NCBI RefSeq assembly: GCF_001273955.1
Contig: NZ_LIGI01000001.1
Span: 4,447,150 to 4,479,434, forward strand
Source: Bacillus sp. FJAT-27245
GTDB lineage: Bacteria; Bacillota; Bacilli; Bacillales; Cytobacillaceae
DNA: 32,285 bases
Direction of reading: 5' to 3'
A program made the translations under genes and the position numbers. Positions 27,953-32,285 of this stretch are shown one piece after another. The notes under the pieces were generated by a model. That model worked only from the letters and a program-made list of their open reading frames with translations. It searched no databases and was not told the origin of the DNA. Numbering within the stretch: position 1 is the first letter of the stretch; every line of letters begins with the position of its first letter.

Positions 27953-29299
27953 TTGGAAAATATCGCGGACTTATGGAATGCGGCGTTGGCCACGATTGAA
28001 ACAAAAATAAGCAAGCCCAGCTTCGATACATGGCTGAAATCGACAAAAGCGCATTCGCTCCAGGGCAATACATTAGTTGTAACGGCACCGAACGAATTCG
28101 CACGTGACTGGCTTGAAGAACGATATGCCCCTTTAATATCGGAAACACTTTATGAAATTACCGGGGAAGAGCTTGAAGCAAAATTTATTATTCCACAAGT
28201 GCAGGACGACAATGAGCCTGAACTTGCTCTCCCGAAAAAAAAGCATAAAAAAGAGGAAGAAACCAATGACATCCCACTAACGATGCTTAACCCAAAGTAT
28301 ACGTTTGATACATTTGTCATTGGATCAGGAAACAGGTTTGCCCATGCCGCCTCGCTAGCGGTTGCTGAAGCTCCTGCGAAAGCATACAATCCCCTATTCA
28401 TCTATGGGGGGGTAGGGCTTGGCAAAACACACTTGATGCATGCAATCGGCCATTACGTCCTGGAACATAATCCATCTGCAAAAGTTGTCTATTTGTCTTC
28501 CGAAAAATTCACAAATGAATTTATTAATTCAATCCGTGACAACAAGGCGATTGAATTTCGGAATAAGTATCGCAAAGTCGATGTATTGCTGATTGATGAC
28601 ATCCAATTCCTTGCGGGAAAAGAGTCAACGCAGGAAGAATTTTTCCATACATTCAACACGTTGCACGAAGAGAGCAAGCAAATCATCATTTCGAGTGACC
28701 GGCCGCCAAAAGAAATTCCAACCCTTGAAGACCGGCTCCGCTCCAGGTTCGAATGGGGACTCATTACCGACATTACTCCTCCTGACCTGGAGACAAGGAT
28801 TGCGATCCTTCGCAAGAAAGCGAAAGCGGAAGGCCTAGATATTCCAAATGAAGTGATGCTTTATATAGCAAACCAAATCGACTCAAACATCAGGGAACTT
28901 GAAGGCGCCCTTATTCGAGTTGTCGCCTATTCCTCATTGATTAACAAGGATATTAACGCCGACCTCGCAGCCGAGGCCCTCAAGGATATAATCCCTAGCT
29001 CGAAGCCGAGAATCGTCACAATCCTCGATATCCAAAAGGCAGTCGGGCAGCAGTTCAACGTAAAGCTTGAGGATTTCAAGGCGAAGAAACGGACCAAATC
29101 TGTGGCATTTCCTCGCCAGGTTGCCATGTACCTGTCCCGTGAACTTACCGATTTCTCACTTCCGAAAATCGGCGAAGAGTTCGGTGGCCGGGACCATACG
29201 ACAGTCATCCATGCCCATGAAAAGATTTCAAAGCTGCTTGCTGTCGATGCACAGCTGCAAAAGCAAGTCAAAGAGCTGAACGAGCTGTTGAAAGTTTAA
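27953..29299 (+). CDS. dnaA: Chromosomal replication initiator DnaA
   Basis: A 448-residue AAA+ initiator that binds DnaA boxes and melts the origin. Domain I (about 1-80) begins [17 protein letters not shown] variable linker follows (about 85-110). The AAA+ domain has Walker [10 protein letters not shown], Walker [10 protein letters not shown] and [23 protein letters not shown]. The C-terminal DNA-binding domain carries the signature [15 protein letters not shown]. The start is TTG at 27953, with AGGGAGGG 9 bases upstream, as in other Bacillus species. It is flanked on both sides by DnaA-box arrays and followed by dnaN. Confidence 0.98.
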   Translation: MENIADLWNAALATIETKISKPSFDTWLKSTKAHSLQGNTLVVTAPNEFARDWLEERYAPLISETLYEITGEELEAKFIIPQVQDDNEPELALPKKKHKKEEETNDIPLTMLNPKYTFDTFVIGSGNRFAHAASLAVAEAPAKAYNPLFIYGGVGLGKTHLMHAIGHYVLEHNPSAKVVYLSSEKFTNEFINSIRDNKAIEFRNKYRKVDVLLIDDIQFLAGKESTQEEFFHTFNTLHEESKQIIISSDRPPKEIPTLEDRLRSRFEWGLITDITPPDLETRIAILRKKAKAEGLDIPNEVMLYIANQIDSNIRELEGALIRVVAYSSLINKDINADLAAEALKDIIPSSKPRIVTILDIQKAVGQQFNVKLEDFKAKKRTKSVAFPRQVAMYLSRELTDFSLPKIGEEFGGRDHTTVIHAHEKISKLLAVDAQLQKQVKELNELLKV

Positions 29300-29305
29300 C
29301 GTTAT

Positions 29306-29354
29306 TGTGAATAACTCCGTTGAGGTTACACACAGTCTGTCCACATGTGGATAG
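29306..29354. promoter_or_regulatory. oriC, DnaA boxes at the start of the dnaA-dnaN interval (incC equivalent)
   Basis: TTATTCACA on the minus strand (29314-29306), then two imperfect boxes that abut head to head: CTGTCCACA (29337-29345, plus) and CTATCCACA (29354-29346, minus). The latter pair forms a near-perfect 24-bp palindrome from about 29334 to 29357. Confidence 0.8.
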
Positions 29355-29379
29355 ACTGTCTTTCCTTTGAATAGGCCAG

Positions 29380-29460
29380 TTATCCACAAACCCACAGGCC
29401 CTACTAGTACTTCTACTGTTTTTTTAAAGAACTTAATAATATATTTTTAGCAAAAAAAAT
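29380..29460 (+). promoter_or_regulatory. Origin unwinding element: DnaA boxes, DnaA-trios and AT-rich tract
   Basis: A perfect TTATCCACA (29380-29388) is followed by a degenerate box AAACCCACA (29388-29396), GGCC, and then six triplets CTA CTA GTA CTT CTA CTG (29401-29418). An AT-rich tract follows to about 29460. This is the same order as the B. subtilis basal unwinding system, where trios guide DnaA onto a single strand. The third and sixth triplets differ from the CTA/TTA pattern known there. Strand opening would start just before dnaN. Confidence 0.85.
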
Positions 29461-29484
29461 TATGCATGAATCGGGGGAAGAAAA

Positions 29485-30621
29485 ATGAAATTCAATATTC
29501 AGCGCGACTATCTTGTCCAGAGCGTAAATGATGTGATGAAGGCAGTAACATCAAGAACGACAATCCCAATCCTGACCGGGATTAAAATTGTTGCGGAAAC
29601 GGACGGAGTAACCTTAACAGGAAGCGATTCCGATATATCGATCCAATCTTTCATTCCAAAAGAAGAAAATGGGAATGAAATCGTTGAAATCAAACAGGAA
29701 GGTGCAATTGTCCTACAAGCGAAGTTTTTCAGCGAAATTGTAAAAAAACTTCCTACCGATACAGTCGAAATTGAGGTGCATAACCACCTTCAGACGGTTA
29801 TTCGCTCAGGAAAATCAGAATTTAACCTTATTGGCCTGGATGCCGAGGAATATCCGCACCTTCCGCAGGTTGAAGAAAAGAACAAATTCCGTATTCCTGC
29901 GGATTTGCTGAAAGCATTGATCAGACAAACCGTTTTCGCGGTTTCCACCTCGGAAACACGGCCTATCTTGACAGGTGTAAACTGGAAGGCCGAAAACAAT
30001 CAGTTGATCTGTATTGCAACAGATTCACATCGGCTCGCATTAAGGAAAGCGCATGTGGAAACGGAAAACAATGATTCCTATAATGTCGTGATTCCAGGAA
30101 AAAGCCTGAATGAACTGAGCAAAATCATTGCTGACACAAATGAGGCGATTGATATCGTCATTACCGATAACCAGGTGCTGTTCAGTGCGAAAAACTTGCT
30201 CTTTTTCTCCCGGCTGCTTGAAGGGAACTATCCTGACACATCCAGGCTCATCCCGCAGGAAAGCAAAACGGATGTCGTCGTCCATACGAAGGATTTCCTC
30301 CATGCGATTGACAGGGCCTCGCTTTTGGCAAAGGAAGGACGAAACAATGTTGTTAAATTTTCGACTCTTGGCGATGGCAACGTCGAAGTTTCCTCCAACA
30401 CCCCTGAAATTGGTAAAGTAGTCGAAGAAATCCAAAGCCAATCTATTGAAGGCGAGGAATTAAAAATCTCCTTTAGCGCAAAATACATGATGGACGCATT
30501 AAAAGCACTTGAAGGCACAGATATTAAAGTGAGCTTTACAGGAGCGATGAGGCCGTTTGTCATCCGTCCGGTTCACGACGAATCGACACTGCAGTTGATT
30601 CTTCCGGTAAGGACTTACTAA
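29485..30621 (+). CDS. dnaN: DNA polymerase III sliding clamp, beta subunit
   Basis: A 378-residue ring-forming clamp that tethers DNA polymerase to its template and serves as a docking platform for replication and repair proteins. Three clamp domains of about 125 residues each are visible. The N-terminus is MKFNIQRDYLVQSVNDVMKAV, the middle contains FAVSTSETRPILTGVNW and the C-terminus ends LILPVRTY. The length equals that of the B. subtilis protein. The ATG has a GGGGGAAG ribosome site. It lies 185 bp after dnaA, behind the unwinding element. Confidence 0.98.
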   Translation: MKFNIQRDYLVQSVNDVMKAVTSRTTIPILTGIKIVAETDGVTLTGSDSDISIQSFIPKEENGNEIVEIKQEGAIVLQAKFFSEIVKKLPTDTVEIEVHNHLQTVIRSGKSEFNLIGLDAEEYPHLPQVEEKNKFRIPADLLKALIRQTVFAVSTSETRPILTGVNWKAENNQLICIATDSHRLALRKAHVETENNDSYNVVIPGKSLNELSKIIADTNEAIDIVITDNQVLFSAKNLLFFSRLLEGNYPDTSRLIPQESKTDVVVHTKDFLHAIDRASLLAKEGRNNVVKFSTLGDGNVEVSSNTPEIGKVVEEIQSQSIEGEELKISFSAKYMMDALKALEGTDIKVSFTGAMRPFVIRPVHDESTLQLILPVRTY

Positions 30622-30645
30622 ATTATTCCCAATAAGGATAAAAGG

Positions 30646-30678
30646 AGCTGCCGGTTGACTGGCAGCTTCGTTTCTTAC
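30646..30678 (+). terminator. Terminator after dnaN
   Basis: AGCTGCC (30646-30652) pairs with GGCAGCT (30661-30667), followed by TCGTTTCTT. The T run is interrupted, so it may be leaky. Confidence 0.55.
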
Positions 30679-30767
30679 TAATGGATGGAATGCGAGGTTC
30701 CATTTGTATATTTTTTCCACAAAAATCAACCCGAAACAGGAATAAACATGCTAAAACTCAGTATTCT

Positions 30768-30796
30768 TTGTATCTTCGCTGTTTTTTTAGTAAAAT
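30768..30796 (+). promoter_or_regulatory. Likely promoter of yaaA-recF-remB
   Basis: TTGTAT (30768-30773), a 17-bp spacer, and TAAAAT (30791-30796), about 100 bp upstream of yaaA. The remainder of the dnaN-yaaA gap shows no gene. Confidence 0.6.
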
Positions 30797-30896
30797 AAAG
30801 TATTAGATACTTCTAGCTGGAAATGCTCAACCATCATTTGGAATGGGCAGATCCGGGATAAAGGATATGCCAATTTTTTTGAAAAGAGTGAGGAAA

Positions 30897-31115
30897 ATGC
30901 CGGTTGAGATAAAAATCGATACGGAATACATCACGCTGGGCCAGTTTCTAAAGCTTGCCGAAGTAATCCAGACTGGCGGAATGGCCAAATGGTTCCTTGG
31001 GGAGCACGAGGTGTTCATCAACGGGGAACAGGACCAAAGAAGAGGAAGAAAACTCGCTGCTGGAGACAAAATATCCATCCCCGGCTTCGGTGAATTTACC
31101 CTTGAACAGGCTTAA
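30897..31115 (+). CDS. yaaA: S4-domain RNA-binding protein YaaA (RlbA)
   Basis: A 72-residue S4-like RNA-binding protein, usually found between dnaN and recF in Firmicutes and linked to 50S ribosome assembly. [20 protein letters not shown] and the S4 loop [12 protein letters not shown] match the family. The ATG at 30897 is chosen because GTGAGGA lies 5-6 bases upstream and the resulting length matches B. subtilis (71); the frame is open 18 codons further upstream. The stop lies 11 bp before recF. Confidence 0.93.
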   Translation: MPVEIKIDTEYITLGQFLKLAEVIQTGGMAKWFLGEHEVFINGEQDQRRGRKLAAGDKISIPGFGEFTLEQA

Positions 31116-31126
31116 GGGATATTGTC

Positions 31127-32245
31127 ATGTATATTGAGAAGTTGGCTTTAAAAAATTATCGGAATTATGAGAGCCTTGAAATTGATTTCGAGAACAAGGT
31201 GAATGTAATCCTTGGAGAAAACGCCCAGGGAAAAACAAATCTCATGGAATCAATCTATGTCCTGGCAATGGCAAAATCCCACCGGACCTCGAATGACAAA
31301 GATCTTATTCGCTGGGATTCGGATTATGCTAAAATAGAAGGGCGTATTAAACGAAAACACGGTTCTCTCCCGATGCAGCTCGTTATTTCAAAAAAAGGCA
31401 AGAAAGCCTGGTGCAATCATATCGAGCAGCAAAGGCTGAGCCAGTATGTCGGGAACTTTAATGTAGTCATGTTCGCGCCTGAAGACCTGAACCTTGTTAA
31501 AGGCAGCCCGCAGATCCGAAGGCGTTTCATAGATATGGAGATCGGACAGGTTTCGCCTGTCTATTTGCACGGCGTCAGCCAGTATTTGAAAATCCTGCAG
31601 CAACGGAACCACTACTTGAAAATGCTGCAAATCAGGAAAACGAGTGACGAAACAATGCTTGATATCCTCACAGAACAATTTATCCAGGCTGCGGTCAGGA
31701 TTACCGCAAAAAGGTTTGAATTCCTCAAGATCCTTGAAAAATGGGCCCAACCCCTCCACAAAGGCATCTCGAGAGGCATTGAAACATTGGAAATCCACTA
31801 CTCCCCTTCTGTCAATGTATTAGAAGGACAGGATTTGTCGAAAATGATAGAGGTATTTGAAGATAAATTCACAAAGGTAAAAGCCAGGGAAATCGAACGG
31901 GGAACGACCCTTTTCGGGCCTCACAGGGATGATGTCCTCTTCCACGTGAACGGGCGCGACGTCCAGACATTCGGGTCACAGGGCCAGCAGCGGACAACGG
32001 CATTATCAGTAAAGCTAGCCGAGATTGAGCTAATTCAGTCCGAAATCGGTGAATATCCAATCCTCTTATTGGACGATGTCCTGTCGGAGCTTGACGATTA
32101 CCGGCAATCCCATCTCCTTAATACAATTCTTGGGAGAGTGCAAACGTTTGTGACAACAACAAGTGTGGAAGGAATCGACCACCAGACGATCAAGGAGGCT
32201 TCCACCTTCATTGTCAACTCAGGGGAGATTATACAGAGGAGTTGA
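31127..32245 (+). CDS. recF: DNA replication and repair protein RecF
   Basis: A 372-residue SMC-like ATPase that binds gapped DNA and helps RecO and RecR load RecA. Walker A is GENAQGKTN (30-38). The ABC signature region lies around [19 protein letters not shown], and Walker B is [12 protein letters not shown] near residue 310. The length is within two residues of B. subtilis RecF. AAGGGA lies 7-8 bases upstream of the ATG. It is followed by remB after 9 bp, so yaaA-recF-remB form one operon. Confidence 0.97.
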   Translation: MYIEKLALKNYRNYESLEIDFENKVNVILGENAQGKTNLMESIYVLAMAKSHRTSNDKDLIRWDSDYAKIEGRIKRKHGSLPMQLVISKKGKKAWCNHIEQQRLSQYVGNFNVVMFAPEDLNLVKGSPQIRRRFIDMEIGQVSPVYLHGVSQYLKILQQRNHYLKMLQIRKTSDETMLDILTEQFIQAAVRITAKRFEFLKILEKWAQPLHKGISRGIETLEIHYSPSVNVLEGQDLSKMIEVFEDKFTKVKAREIERGTTLFGPHRDDVLFHVNGRDVQTFGSQGQQRTTALSVKLAEIELIQSEIGEYPILLLDDVLSELDDYRQSHLLNTILGRVQTFVTTTSVEGIDHQTIKEASTFIVNSGEIIQRS

Positions 32246-32254
32246 GGCGGTCCT

Positions 32255-32285
32255 ATGTACATTCACATCGGTGAAGACCATATGG
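32255..32285 (+). CDS. remB: RemB (YaaB) family matrix regulator, N-terminal fragment (runs off the right edge)
   Basis: Only the first 10 codons are in the window: MYIHIGEDHM. They match the start of the small YaaB/RemB protein that follows recF in Bacillus and regulates extracellular matrix genes in B. subtilis. A GAGGCGG ribosome site lies upstream. The call depends on position and on this short N-terminus. Confidence 0.75.
   Translation, partial: MYIHIGEDHM

Noticed and set aside
31938-31953. parS-like CACGTG site in recF
   Set aside because: Only 12 of 16 positions match the consensus and the palindrome is broken on the right side; it is explained by the recF coding sequence.

Overview
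This window is the replication-origin region of a Bacillaceae chromosome (Firmicutes, Bacillus in the broad sense). The evidence is conserved gene order plus near full-length similarity of the encoded proteins to Bacillus subtilis families. The order is walK-walR ... trnY-like tRNAs, purA, dnaB, rplI, gdpP, rpsR-ssb-rpsF, ychF, yyaE, yyzM, yyaC, parB-parA, noc, rsmG-mnmG-mnmE, jag-yidC, rnpA-rpmH, oriC, dnaA, oriC, dnaN, yaaA, recF, remB. The species cannot be fixed from the sequence alone.

Layout. From 1 to about 27.4 kb almost everything is on the minus strand, transcribed away from the origin; yyaC and one possible 35-codon ORF are the only plus-strand exceptions. From 27.95 kb to the right edge everything is on the plus strand, again away from the origin. 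The left block (1-5.8 kb) holds the start of walK, walR, a LysM-G5-M23 cell-wall peptidase preceded by a perfect WalR box, a Lys-Glu-Asp-Phe tRNA operon carrying two copies of a 78-bp repeat, each joined to a broken 5' tRNA half, PurR-box-controlled purA, and an acetyltransferase remnant. The middle (5.8-17.6 kb) holds the replicative helicase, L9, the c-di-AMP phosphodiesterase GdpP, the S6-SSB-S18 operon, YchF, a molybdopterin oxidoreductase, an MscS channel, YyaC and a DUF554 membrane protein. The right part (17.6-27.3 kb) holds ParB/ParA/Noc, three RNA-modification genes (rsmG, mnmG, mnmE), Jag, YidC/SpoIIIJ, the RNase P protein and L34.

The origin is bipartite, as in B. subtilis. A DnaA-box array lies between rpmH and dnaA (27513-27830). 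A second array between dnaA and dnaN contains the unwinding element: a perfect box at 29380, a degenerate box, a GGCC spacer, six DnaA-trios and an AT-rich tract. Further DnaA boxes lie outside this origin, between jag and mnmE. A consensus parS sits inside parB and a one-base variant parS lies between rpsF and ssb, so the window encodes both the proteins and the sites for origin firing, segregation and nucleoid occlusion.

Most of the window is ordinary, well-conserved core genome. I see no CRISPR array, prophage, transposase or rRNA, and no clearly new multi-gene system. The least explained items are the 78-bp repeat/tRNA-half units, the abutting convergent DnaA boxes between jag and mnmE, the unassigned small ORF between noc and parA, and the absence of yybS beside gdpP.
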